From assembly GCA_965656925.1 (NCBI GenBank), contig CBFHMO010000001.1, positions 26,852-90,851 on the forward strand: a stretch of DNA of 64,000 bases, written 5' to 3'. Positions 17,365-25,502 of this stretch are shown here, in pieces (position 1 is the first letter of the stretch; each line of letters opens with the position of its first letter). This DNA is from Patiriisocius sp965656925 (GTDB taxonomy: Bacteria > Bacteroidota > Bacteroidia > Flavobacteriales > Flavobacteriaceae). The notes beneath the pieces were generated by a model. It did not search any database and had not been told where the DNA came from. It saw only the letters and a list, made by a program, of their open reading frames with translations. Made by a program: the position numbers and the translations under genes.

Positions 17365-18240
17365 ATGAGCAGAAACGATAACAAAACAAAAGGAGCCAGT
17401 AAAGGGCACGGTAAAAACGCGAAGTTTAAAAGCAATGATCGCAATGCAGTGTCTAAGCCAAGGGTTGGAAAATCTAGAGCAGGTGATGTAAAGCCTAAGG
17501 TTGTTGCCCCAAAACCAGCTAGCAAGAAACATGTTGTTGTTGATGGTATTCGATTAAATAAATATATATCTAACAGTGGTATATGTTCTCGAAGAGAGGC
17601 AGACACCTATATAGCTACTGGACTGGTTACCGTAAATGGTAAGATTATAAATGAAATGGGATACAAGGTAAAACTTGAAGATGATGTACGTTTTGATGGC
17701 CGTCGTCTAAATCCAGAACCAATGTCTTATGTGCTTTTAAACAAGCCAAAAGGTTTTGCTACTACCACTAGTGATAGTAAAGGAAACACTGTTATGGATT
17801 TGGTGGCCAATGCCTCCTCTGGGCGTATTACTCCCATTGGGAGATTGGGTAGAAATGCTACGGGGCTCTTGTTTTTCACCAATGATGATAAACTCAAAGA
17901 GAAGCTCAGTAAAAAAGGAATGGAACGATTGTTTCATGTAGAGTTAGACAAGAACCTAAAAGCTGCAGATTTAAAGGAAATTTCTGAAGGAATTCAGATA
18001 GGACCAAAGAAAATACAGATTGAAGAAATAAGCTATGTAGACAACAAACCAAAAAAAGAAATTGGTCTAAAAATCAAGCATATGGGTAATAGTGTGATTC
18101 GTGAAATATTTGATCATTTAGGATATAATATTTTGCGTTTAGACTGTGTTACTTTGGCACATTTAACCAAGAAAGACCTTCCAAGAGGACGCTGGAAAAC
18201 ACTTACTAAAGAAGAATTAGAACTTTTTTCTATGCTCTAG
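17365..18240 (+). CDS. RsuA/RluB-family pseudouridine synthase with an unusual active-site loop
   Basis: A 291-residue protein with a basic, low-complexity N-terminal tail (1-58). It has an S4 RNA-binding domain (about 61-108, with RLNKYISNSGICSRREAD) and a catalytic domain starting YVLLNKPKGF. The family normally carries its nucleophilic Asp in GRLDxxTxGL. Here the loop is GRLGRNATGL, so residue 162 is Gly (codon GGT). The other blocks (LLFFTND, LDCVTLAHL, LPRGRWKTLT) are intact. It may be a lineage variant or an rRNA-binding protein without activity. Confidence 0.85.
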   Translation: MSRNDNKTKGASKGHGKNAKFKSNDRNAVSKPRVGKSRAGDVKPKVVAPKPASKKHVVVDGIRLNKYISNSGICSRREADTYIATGLVTVNGKIINEMGYKVKLEDDVRFDGRRLNPEPMSYVLLNKPKGFATTTSDSKGNTVMDLVANASSGRITPIGRLGRNATGLLFFTNDDKLKEKLSKKGMERLFHVELDKNLKAADLKEISEGIQIGPKKIQIEEISYVDNKPKKEIGLKIKHMGNSVIREIFDHLGYNILRLDCVTLAHLTKKDLPRGRWKTLTKEELELFSML

Positions 18241-18266
18241 AACCTAGAAATAACATTTTTATAAAA

Positions 18267-19589
18267 TTATAGTACAACTCCCTTTTTAGGGAGTTTTTTT
18301 ATTACTAGTTCCCAAATCGCTACACTGATTACCACACTATATTCTAGGGCAACTAGTAGTAGGTTTTCATTAAATCCAGTTGCGGTATAGGCTGCATAAC
18401 TAAAACAAATCATAAAGCTCCACAGCAGCGCAAACTTATATTTGGTAAAAACACTAAGAAGCACAGGAGTTGCAATATACCAGGGATGCACCGTTGTAGC
18501 CAATAAAAAGTATATAGACACGGCCAGCAGCATTCCAGTAATGAGGTTTTGTGTGGTATTGTATTTTCTTAATAAAGAAAGCAGCACAATACAAATAAAA
18601 ACCACAATAGGTAAAATGAGCCCAGCTGTGGCTATGATGTTCCAACCAACTGTTTGAAATCCAATCCAACGTATAATGTAATACACACTTGCATTAAATT
18701 CAAAGCTTTGAAACCATAAACCAATAGTTGCACTAAAATTAGAAATAAAGGTCTTAGAGATAAAGGGCGCAAAACAAAGTGCTATGGTGGCAAGGGTCAC
18801 CCAATAAAATGTTTTCATTTTCCAAAAACCTTTACTAAAGAGGCCCTTTGGGGCTAGATATTTATAAAACAGCGGCAGAAAAAGTAAAGGCAATAACTTT
18901 ACAGAAACAGAAACTCCAAGTGCTATTGCTGCCACCACCCATCTTTTTTTATCTAGCAGGTACAATGACCAAATCACAAAAAAGAGCATCACTCCTTCAA
19001 AGTGCAAATTTCCGGTAAGTTCTATAATGATAAAAGGGTTTAAGAAATACCAAAAAATATTTTTTACTGGTAGCTTCAGTCTTTCTAATAGTTTTTTCCC
19101 GAAATATAATATGCCCAAATCTGCCCCAATGATTAGTATGCGCAAGACTATTACAGAGCCAAGTATAGATGTTTTTGCAAACAGGGCTGCTAAGGCAAAA
19201 CACAGTTGGTTAATTGGCGGGTAGTTACTATAATGGCTCGCATTTAGACTCCCCATGCCTTGGATAAGCATCTGGGCATTTGAGATAGCCTCTAAAGAAG
19301 TTAGCGCAGTAGCTTTAAGCAATCCATTTGCTAGTTGTTCTGGGCTAAATACATAGGGGTTTATTCCTAAAACAAGGAGCCTTCCATCCCAAATAAAGCG
19401 ATAAAAGTCTTGAGAGAGGTTCGGTATACTAGGCAAAAATAAAATCCTTGCTGTTATGCCGATAACCGCCCATACCCAAAAATTAAATCGTGTGTGTTGA
19501 ATGATTTTCCAAGCCCCGTAAAACAAACCACTGTATAAAAGCAGTAGGGTTAAAAAATCACTCCTGTTTAGAAAATAAGCAAAAAACAA
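18267..19589 (-). CDS. GT-C type membrane glycosyltransferase (mannosyltransferase-like)
   Basis: A protein of at least 440 residues with about ten membrane segments, of the polyprenol-phosphate-sugar-dependent GT-C class. The early segment LSQDFYRFIWDGRLLVLGINPY, with its Asp-Arg-Trp-Asp cluster, resembles the first extracytoplasmic loop of such enzymes. The acceptor is unknown. The only standard start is TTG at 19589, but the frame stays open to 19667 and still reads like protein (SILKYSPLLIPGLGSVVLYL), so the true start may be a rare codon such as ATT at 19652 or 19655. Confidence 0.7.
   Translation of the reverse strand: MFFAYFLNRSDFLTLLLLYSGLFYGAWKIIQHTRFNFWVWAVIGITARILFLPSIPNLSQDFYRFIWDGRLLVLGINPYVFSPEQLANGLLKATALTSLEAISNAQMLIQGMGSLNASHYSNYPPINQLCFALAALFAKTSILGSVIVLRILIIGADLGILYFGKKLLERLKLPVKNIFWYFLNPFIIIELTGNLHFEGVMLFFVIWSLYLLDKKRWVVAAIALGVSVSVKLLPLLFLPLFYKYLAPKGLFSKGFWKMKTFYWVTLATIALCFAPFISKTFISNFSATIGLWFQSFEFNASVYYIIRWIGFQTVGWNIIATAGLILPIVVFICIVLLSLLRKYNTTQNLITGMLLAVSIYFLLATTVHPWYIATPVLLSVFTKYKFALLWSFMICFSYAAYTATGFNENLLLVALEYSVVISVAIWELVIKKLPKKGVVL
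18276..18300 (+). terminator. Intrinsic terminator inside the end of the convergent gene
   Basis: Stem AACTCCC (18276-18282) with GGGAGTT (18289-18295), a loop rich in T, then T's to 18300. It serves the rightward pseudouridine synthase gene but lies within the last codons (KKLPKKGV) of the leftward gene at 18267. Confidence 0.75.
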
Positions 19590-19698
19590 ATACAGTACTA
19601 CACTCCCCAGGCCAGGAATTAAAAGAGGGCTGTATTTGAGTATACTTTTAATAATACATTTTGGTTTTTAGTGACAACAGCCTAGCATTGGTGTTATA

Positions 19699-20856
19699 TT
19701 AGTCTTGCCACTGAGCAATAAATAGGTTGGTGTCTCTGCCGCCTCCATTGTTTCTATTGGAAGAGAAAGCCAAGTATTTACCATCATTGCTAAAAACAGG
19801 AAAGGCATCAAATGTTTGCCCATGGGTTACTCGCTCTAAGTTTTTACCGTCTAGGTCTATTAAATACAAATTAAAAGGGAACCCTCGCTCTGCCTCGTGA
19901 TTGCTGCTGAATAAAATTTTCTCTCCACTGGGATGAAAAAACGGACTCCAGTTTGCATTCCCTAAATTGGTGAGTTGTTTAAGGTTACCACCATCAGCAT
20001 CACAGATATATAACTCCATGTCTACAGGCTCCACAAGCCCCTCAGCCAGAAGGTCTTTATATTTTTTAATCTCAGCGGGAGTTTTTGGTCGGGAAGATCT
20101 AAATATTAATTTAGTTCCATCTGGCGAGAAAAATGCCCCTCCATCATAGCCCAATTCATTGGTGATTTGTTTTACATCGCTGCCATCAATATTCATGGTA
20201 TAGAGTTCAAGATCACCACTACGGGTTGAGGTAAATACAATTTTATCTCCCATTGGAGATACTGTGGCCTCTGCATCATAACCAGGTTCTGTGGTTAGTT
20301 GCGCTGTGATGTTACCTTGTAAATCTGCCACAAATATGTCAAAGCTGTCATAGACTGGCCATACATAATTTCCATTTTTTCTCAGTGGGACCTCTGGGCA
20401 ATTCTCATCAACTAAGTGCGTGCTTCCATAGACATAATGTTTGTTGTCTGGCAAGAAATAAGCGCAGGTAGTTCTTCCCTTCCCGGTAGAGATCATTGGA
20501 GGCCTAGTGTCTTTAAATGTTTGGGCTGCATCCATTAAAAACATTTGGTCACACCCTACATTCCAGTCTTTAAAATTAGATTGAAAAACCAATTGTTTGT
20601 CATCAAAGCTCCAATAGGCTTCAGCGTTATCTCCACCAAAGGTTACTTGACGTATGTTTTTAAGATGTACTTCTTCTGGATATATGAGCGTGTCTTGTGT
20701 AATAGGATCCAGCACTGTTTCCCGAACACCACCCGTCAGACTTAGCGCTTTGTTTGCCCTTGCAGTTGGCTGCGTTGAAGCTTCTGTTTTTTCTTGGGTG
20801 TTGTTTTTACAAGAAAGTAGAAAACAAAAAATGGCTAGGGTAGTTAGGTATCTCAT
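19699..20856 (-). CDS. TolB-like PD40 beta-propeller lipoprotein
   Basis: A 385-residue lipoprotein: signal peptide with lipobox FLLSC (C16), then a linker rich in Thr and Ala. Repeated PD40/WD40-like units follow, with motifs such as SPMGDKIVFTSTRSGDLELY, SPDGTKLIFRSSRP, HPSGEKILFSSN and SNDGKYLAFSSNRN. This is a propeller like the C-terminal part of TolB, without the TolB N-terminal domain. The substrate or partner is unknown. It is divergent from the M28 peptidase gene with almost no space between them. Confidence 0.85.
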   Translation of the reverse strand: MRYLTTLAIFCFLLSCKNNTQEKTEASTQPTARANKALSLTGGVRETVLDPITQDTLIYPEEVHLKNIRQVTFGGDNAEAYWSFDDKQLVFQSNFKDWNVGCDQMFLMDAAQTFKDTRPPMISTGKGRTTCAYFLPDNKHYVYGSTHLVDENCPEVPLRKNGNYVWPVYDSFDIFVADLQGNITAQLTTEPGYDAEATVSPMGDKIVFTSTRSGDLELYTMNIDGSDVKQITNELGYDGGAFFSPDGTKLIFRSSRPKTPAEIKKYKDLLAEGLVEPVDMELYICDADGGNLKQLTNLGNANWSPFFHPSGEKILFSSNHEAERGFPFNLYLIDLDGKNLERVTHGQTFDAFPVFSNDGKYLAFSSNRNNGGGRDTNLFIAQWQD

Positions 20857-20863
20857 ATTTCAG

Positions 20864-20871
20864 TAATTTTG
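20864..20871 (+). promoter_or_regulatory. -7 box for the M28 peptidase
   Basis: TAATTTTG is an exact match to TAnnTTTG, 15 bases before the ATG at 20887. It excludes the in-frame TTG at 20869 as the start. It adjoins an opposite-facing box at 20874-20881. Confidence 0.6.
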
Positions 20872-20873
20872 TA

Positions 20874-20881
20874 CAAAAATA
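20874..20881 (-). promoter_or_regulatory. -7 box for the PD40 lipoprotein gene
   Basis: On the minus strand this reads TATTTTTG, an exact match, 17 bases before the ATG at 20856. It faces the plus-strand box with only two bases between them, so RNA polymerase could hardly occupy both at once. Confidence 0.6.
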
Positions 20882-20886
20882 AGGAT

Positions 20887-22125
20887 ATGCGTTTAGTTAT
20901 AATAGGATTGATGATGCTCTTTGTGGTTTCTTGCCAGCAAACACCCAATAAAGAAGTAACCATGAAACAAGATGTGGCTGTTTTGGCTGCAGATCAAATG
21001 GGAGGTAGGCAAACAGGTACTCCCGGAGAGTTGCTTGCTGCCGCTTACATTATAGAACGTTTTTCTGCCATCGGATTAACTCCAAAAGGTAGTGAAGGAC
21101 TCTTTACTCAAACATTTTCTTTTACCCCGAGTGCAAATCCTCATGAGCAATCAGAATTTACAAACATTCAAAAAGATGGTTCTGTTACTGGAACTAATGT
21201 CATTGGCTATATAAACAACAATGCCACAACTACCGTAATTATTGGCGCCCATTATGATCATTTAGGTATGGGCGGCGAAGGTTCTTTAGATAGAGAAAAG
21301 CCTGCTATCCATAATGGCGCAGATGACAATGCAAGTGGTATTGCCATATTATTGGCTCTTGCCGAAAAGCTAAAAAATCAATCTCCTACAATAACTCAAA
21401 ATAACTACTTGTTTATGGCATTTTCTGGAGAAGAAATGGGCCTGCTTGGATCTAATTATTTTGTAAAAACACCAACCATTGACACCAAAAAGGTAAGCTA
21501 CATGATTAACATGGATATGGTAGGAAGGCTCAATAAAAAGCAGACTCTTGCAGTGTATGGAGTAGGGACCTCTTCACTTTTTAAACAAACCTTGTTTGCC
21601 AACAACGATCAAGGCTTAACAATTAATGAGCATCAAAGTGGTGTTGGCCCCAGTGACCACACTTCTTTTTATCTAGCAGACATCCCTGTGTTACATTTTT
21701 TTACAGGACAACACGCAGATTACCACAAGCCTGGTGATGATCCAGAGAAACTAAACTATGAGGGTATGGAGCGTATCTCAAACTATATCCTAAACATTGT
21801 TACAGATTTGGATGATGCAGGGCAACTGGTCTTTAAAAAGACTAAAAACGAAAGTGAGGAGGTACCCATGTTTAAAGTGGCATTGGGCGTTGTGCCAGAT
21901 TATTTATTTAATGGGCAGGGCATGCGCATTGATGGTATTAGTGAAGGCAAACCAGCTCAAAAAGCCGAACTACAACGCGGAGATATTGTTGTGAAACTGG
22001 GTACAATTGACACCCCAGATATGATGTCTTACATGAAGGCCTTGGCAAGTTTTGAGGTAGGAGCAACCACAACAGTGACTGTCAATAGAGATGGCGCGCT
22101 TATAGAGAGGCAAGTAACCTTTTAA
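20887..22125 (+). CDS. M28 family zinc aminopeptidase with C-terminal PDZ domain, lipoprotein
   Basis: A 412-residue lipoprotein (signal ending in VVSCQQ) with a di-zinc M28 peptidase domain. Metal and catalytic residues are visible in order: AHYDHLG, NGADDNASG, FSGEEMG, INMDMVGRL and SDHTSFY. The final ~90 residues (LGVVPDYLFNGQGMRIDGI, QKAELQRGDIVVKLG) form a PDZ domain. It probably trims peptides in the periplasm. The ATG at 20887 is preferred because the frame before it lies in the promoter. Confidence 0.9.
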   Translation: MRLVIIGLMMLFVVSCQQTPNKEVTMKQDVAVLAADQMGGRQTGTPGELLAAAYIIERFSAIGLTPKGSEGLFTQTFSFTPSANPHEQSEFTNIQKDGSVTGTNVIGYINNNATTTVIIGAHYDHLGMGGEGSLDREKPAIHNGADDNASGIAILLALAEKLKNQSPTITQNNYLFMAFSGEEMGLLGSNYFVKTPTIDTKKVSYMINMDMVGRLNKKQTLAVYGVGTSSLFKQTLFANNDQGLTINEHQSGVGPSDHTSFYLADIPVLHFFTGQHADYHKPGDDPEKLNYEGMERISNYILNIVTDLDDAGQLVFKKTKNESEEVPMFKVALGVVPDYLFNGQGMRIDGISEGKPAQKAELQRGDIVVKLGTIDTPDMMSYMKALASFEVGATTTVTVNRDGALIERQVTF

Positions 22126-22137
22126 GTATTGCCTGAA

Positions 22138-23628
22138 CTAAGCTTTACTTAGCAAGCTTTTAAAGAACACATATCCAAAACCCATACAAAGCATTAAGTG
22201 AAACGGAAACAATCCAAAATCACCACCTTGATCACCCACCACAAAAGCCAAATACATCCCAAATGCGAAGTAGCACATTAACATACCTTCAAAAATAACA
22301 TGTACCGATATGTTTTTTTTTAGGTATTTGTTTCCTTCCCATTTATCTTTTAGGGAATTAATGTTAAATTTTGGAGTTCGTACAAAATCACTTTTTTTAC
22401 CTACATGGCCCTCAATAACTGCAATGGTATTGTGTAAAGAAAAGCCCATGGCTACAGAGAAAAAAGCAAAAAACATTCCTACATATTTTACAAACTGTTT
22501 GAATCCTCCGCCATAGATAGTCTTATAGGTATACCAGTAACAAACAAAGAAAATAAGGGTGCTTACCACAAAGAAACTCATGACAATGAAATAGCCTTTT
22601 AAAGACTCATATTCATTTTTAATATACAACATAGGAATGCTTAAAATAGCAACCAAAAAGATGTTTAAAAACATAGTGCTATTCAGTAAATGAAGCAAGC
22701 TGTGTATTTTGGTTTTTGAAGATACATGGTTACTTTTCAAGACACGTCTTGCCATTTTTTGAAAATTCTCTGCACCTCCTTTATTCCACCTAAATTGTTG
22801 AGAACGAGCTGCGCTTATAACAACAGGTAATTCTGCAGGTGTTTCTACCTGTTCTAAGTATTTAAATTTCCAGCTTTTTAGCTGCGCTCTGTAACTAAGG
22901 TCCAAATCTTCTGTTAAGGTGTCTCCTTCCCAGTTGCCAGCATCCAAAATACAGGTACGTCTCCAAACCCCTGCAGTGCCATTAAAGTTGATGAAATGCC
23001 CCTTGGTGTTTCTCCCAACTTGTTCTAGGGTAAAGTGAGCATCAAGGGCAAAGGCTTGTACTTTTGTGAGCAGAGAGTAATTTTTATTAATATGTCCCCA
23101 GCGGGTTTGTACCACGCCAATATTTGAGTCCTTAAAATAGGGTATGGTTCTATATAGCCAGGTCTGTTGAGGCAAAAAATCTGCATCAAAAATAGCGATG
23201 TACTCTCCCTTGGCTATTTCTAATCCTTGTTTTAGTGCGCCTGCTTTAAAACCAGTTCTATCTTTGCGGGTAATGTGTTTTATGTCCAGTCCTGTAGCTT
23301 GTAGCTGCTTTATTTTTAGGGCCGTTGTTTTAAGTGATTGATCTGTAGAATCATCCAGTACTTGTATTTCCAGTTTCTCTCTTGGGTAATTAATTTTGGC
23401 TATGTTATCAAGCAGCCGCTGCATAACATACATTTCATTATACACCGGAAGTTGGATAGTGACCACTGGAATTTCTTCTGGGTTTTCAAAATCAAAAACG
23501 GGGCCTTGTGCTGTATTTTTCTTAGCATTTAGGTAGTTAATAAGCAGGTTTAATTGCGCTATTGCATACATAAGTATGAGCAGTAACGAAACCGTGTATA
23601 TGACTACTATAATGCCTTGCAGTATCAT
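22138..23628 (-). CDS. Cellulose-synthase-like processive family 2 glycosyltransferase
   Basis: A 496-residue membrane glycosyltransferase. One membrane segment (about 5-28) precedes a GT2 domain with LPVYNE, DDSTD, FDADFLP (DxD) and the processivity motif QQFRWNKGG. Four or five membrane segments follow. The product is not predictable: cellulose-like glycan and lipid-linked sugar are both possible. Its start overlaps the next GT2 gene by 4 bases, and both lie at the downstream end of the arsenosugar cluster. Confidence 0.85.
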   Translation of the reverse strand: MILQGIIVVIYTVSLLLILMYAIAQLNLLINYLNAKKNTAQGPVFDFENPEEIPVVTIQLPVYNEMYVMQRLLDNIAKINYPREKLEIQVLDDSTDQSLKTTALKIKQLQATGLDIKHITRKDRTGFKAGALKQGLEIAKGEYIAIFDADFLPQQTWLYRTIPYFKDSNIGVVQTRWGHINKNYSLLTKVQAFALDAHFTLEQVGRNTKGHFINFNGTAGVWRRTCILDAGNWEGDTLTEDLDLSYRAQLKSWKFKYLEQVETPAELPVVISAARSQQFRWNKGGAENFQKMARRVLKSNHVSSKTKIHSLLHLLNSTMFLNIFLVAILSIPMLYIKNEYESLKGYFIVMSFFVVSTLIFFVCYWYTYKTIYGGGFKQFVKYVGMFFAFFSVAMGFSLHNTIAVIEGHVGKKSDFVRTPKFNINSLKDKWEGNKYLKKNISVHVIFEGMLMCYFAFGMYLAFVVGDQGGDFGLFPFHLMLCMGFGYVFFKSLLSKA

Positions 23629-24320
23629 TTTTTAATGGAATATTTAAAAATCCAAGTTAAGATTTTAACCCCAGCAAAGATAGCACCTTTTAGGGTTCCC
23701 GAAACTTTAGAGACTCCAATTCTGTTGCGGTATTTTACAGGAATTTCTATATAACTATATTTTTGTTTTACTGCTTTTAATTGCATCTCTACGGTCCAGC
23801 CATAGGTTTTGTCTTCCATGTTTAATGCGAGTAATTTAGAATATTTTATTGCCCTAAAAGGGCCAAGATCTGTAAAGCGTGCACCAAAAAAAAGTGTCAT
23901 TAAAGAGGTAGCTAGCCAGTTGCCAAATTTTTGAGGGTAGGTCATGGCGCCCTTCTCCCTTAAATTTTTTGCCCTAGCTCCTATAACAAGGTCTATATCT
24001 TTTTCTATAATTGGGGCTATGAGCTGGGTTAACTGCTGGGGATAATCACTGTAATCACCATCCAAAAATACAATGATATCAGGCTTGGTTTCTAATGTGG
24101 AGATATAGCTCATGCCACTTAAACAGGCATAGCCATAGCCTCTTTTAGGCTCATTTACAACTGTAGCTCCAGCAGTTTTGGCAACCCTTTGTGTGGCATC
24201 TGTAGAGTTGTTATTAACTACTATAATCTCATCAACAATTGGTGGGATGTCTTGAATGACTTTGCCTATGGAGTTTTGTTCATTGTAGGCTGGAATGATA
24301 ACCTTAATTATAGTATTCAA
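23625..24320 (-). CDS. Dolichol-phosphate-mannose-synthase-like family 2 glycosyltransferase
   Basis: A 231-residue soluble or membrane-associated GT2 enzyme. The opening IKVIIPAYNEQNSIGKVI, the motif FLDGDYSD (DxD) and GPFRAIKYSKL are typical of DPM1-like enzymes that load a sugar onto polyprenyl phosphate. It has no C-terminal membrane domain. It overlaps its neighbours on both sides by 4 bases (cellulose-synthase-like after, MerT-like before), so the three are translationally coupled. Confidence 0.85.
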   Translation of the reverse strand: MNTIIKVIIPAYNEQNSIGKVIQDIPPIVDEIIVVNNNSTDATQRVAKTAGATVVNEPKRGYGYACLSGMSYISTLETKPDIIVFLDGDYSDYPQQLTQLIAPIIEKDIDLVIGARAKNLREKGAMTYPQKFGNWLATSLMTLFFGARFTDLGPFRAIKYSKLLALNMEDKTYGWTVEMQLKAVKQKYSYIEIPVKYRNRIGVSKVSGTLKGAIFAGVKILTWIFKYSIKK

Positions 24321-24751
24321 TTGTCTTTTATAGAAATATTGAGTTCTTTTTGTTGTGCAGGTACGATATGCTCATCAAAATACCAGGAAGACCATTTCTC
24401 TATTGATAAAAATAGACCCACACCTACAAACAGGGTTATAATAATTAGTAGAATTAAATTTTTTCGTTTACTCTTTTTGTCTATGGCGCATTGATTTTGT
24501 TTTCTTCTAAAAGAATACACACCATAGATACCTATGCAAAGTGCAATCCCTTTTAATACCCATGCACCCGTTCCAGAGCTTCCGTCATCTTTGTAAAAAA
24601 AATCAGCAAAGGATATGGCATACACACCACTCATGAGGCCAAACATAAATAAAATAGCAGGCGCAACACAACATAAAATCCCTGCAATTGCAGCACTAAC
24701 AGAATACTTCAAACTCCATTTAATTAAATTTGGTTTTTTTTCTTGCGTCAT
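24317..24751 (-). CDS. MerT-like three-segment membrane protein
   Basis: A 144-residue protein of unknown function. It has three membrane segments (about 18-48, 63-81, 98-116). The first carries a vicinal pair ILCCVAPAIL (C27, C28) like the Cys-Cys of the mercuric transporter MerT. C72 is in segment 2, and C88 is in the basic loop between segments 2 and 3, where MerT also has thiols. It is coupled to the DPM1-like gene and lies in an arsenosugar cluster, so transport of a thiol-reactive metal(loid) is a fair guess. Similarity was judged by eye only. Confidence 0.6.
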   Translation of the reverse strand: MTQEKKPNLIKWSLKYSVSAAIAGILCCVAPAILFMFGLMSGVYAISFADFFYKDDGSSGTGAWVLKGIALCIGIYGVYSFRRKQNQCAIDKKSKRKNLILLIIITLFVGVGLFLSIEKWSSWYFDEHIVPAQQKELNISIKDN

Positions 24752-24780
24752 GATGATTTATTAAAGATTACTCAAAGTTA

Positions 24781-25497
24781 CTAAATATGTTTTTTATAAT
24801 ACGTGTAAATCTCCTCTGCAGACCCACCCAACCATTTTTTTAGATAGATCATCAAAAAGTGATATTGCACCCTCCAGACCCCTTTTTTTTCATACAATCT
24901 TGAAGAGGTGACAATCCAATGTTGGATGACAACAAATTGCTTGCGTTTGTAGAGTTGGTTGGTGAGTATTTGGTCTTCATAGATAATATACTCTTGGTCA
25001 AAACCTCCTATTTCATTAAAAAGAGCTTTGGTTATAAATAGACTTTGGTCACCACCCCGGCATATATTCCAATTAAAACGCGTTGCCCAACTCACGAGGG
25101 CTAACCACCAATGATTGCTGTCAAATCTCATTTTAAAACAACCTGCTAGGTGTTGTTTTTCAATTTCTGAAATAATAAGGCTGTCAAAATTTTGCGGCGG
25201 TAAAGAATCTGCATGTAAAAAATATAAAACGCTGCCTGCACTAGCCTTTGCGCCCGTATTCATTTGTTTAGCTCGCCCTGTTTGTGAGTGTATTAGTTGT
25301 ACAGCAATACTTGAAGTTTTAGAAAATTCTTTGACTAGCGCTGCAGTATTGTCTTGGCTATGACCATCTACAACAATTATTTCTGAAATGTGACCTCCCG
25401 CAGACTTATCATTAAGATGGTCCAGGAGCCTATTTATATTTGCAGCCTCATTTAAAACAGGAATGATAATACTAATACTGTTTGCAGCTATTGCCAT
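24781..25497 (-). CDS. TIGR04283 family arsenosugar-associated glycosyltransferase
   Basis: A 238-residue GT2-fold enzyme of the family first named rSAM/selenodomain-associated transferase 2, now linked to arsenosugar biosynthesis. The opening SISIIIPVLNEAANINRLLD, EIIVVDGHSQDNT, QTGRAKQMNTGA and FLHADSLPP (DxD) are visible. The C-terminal WRVQYHFLMIYLKKWLGGS is characteristic. It lies 5 bases after DUF547 in the same operon, with ArsM and ArsS upstream. Confidence 0.9.
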   Translation of the reverse strand: MAIAANSISIIIPVLNEAANINRLLDHLNDKSAGGHISEIIVVDGHSQDNTAALVKEFSKTSSIAVQLIHSQTGRAKQMNTGAKASAGSVLYFLHADSLPPQNFDSLIISEIEKQHLAGCFKMRFDSNHWWLALVSWATRFNWNICRGGDQSLFITKALFNEIGGFDQEYIIYEDQILTNQLYKRKQFVVIQHWIVTSSRLYEKKGVWRVQYHFLMIYLKKWLGGSAEEIYTYYKKHI

Positions 25498-25502
25498 AGG
25501 TT

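Noticed and set aside
22126..22165. Terminator at the M28/GT2 convergent junction
   Set aside because: Only short AAGCTT and CTAAG/CTTAG pairings without a T run; too weak to call.
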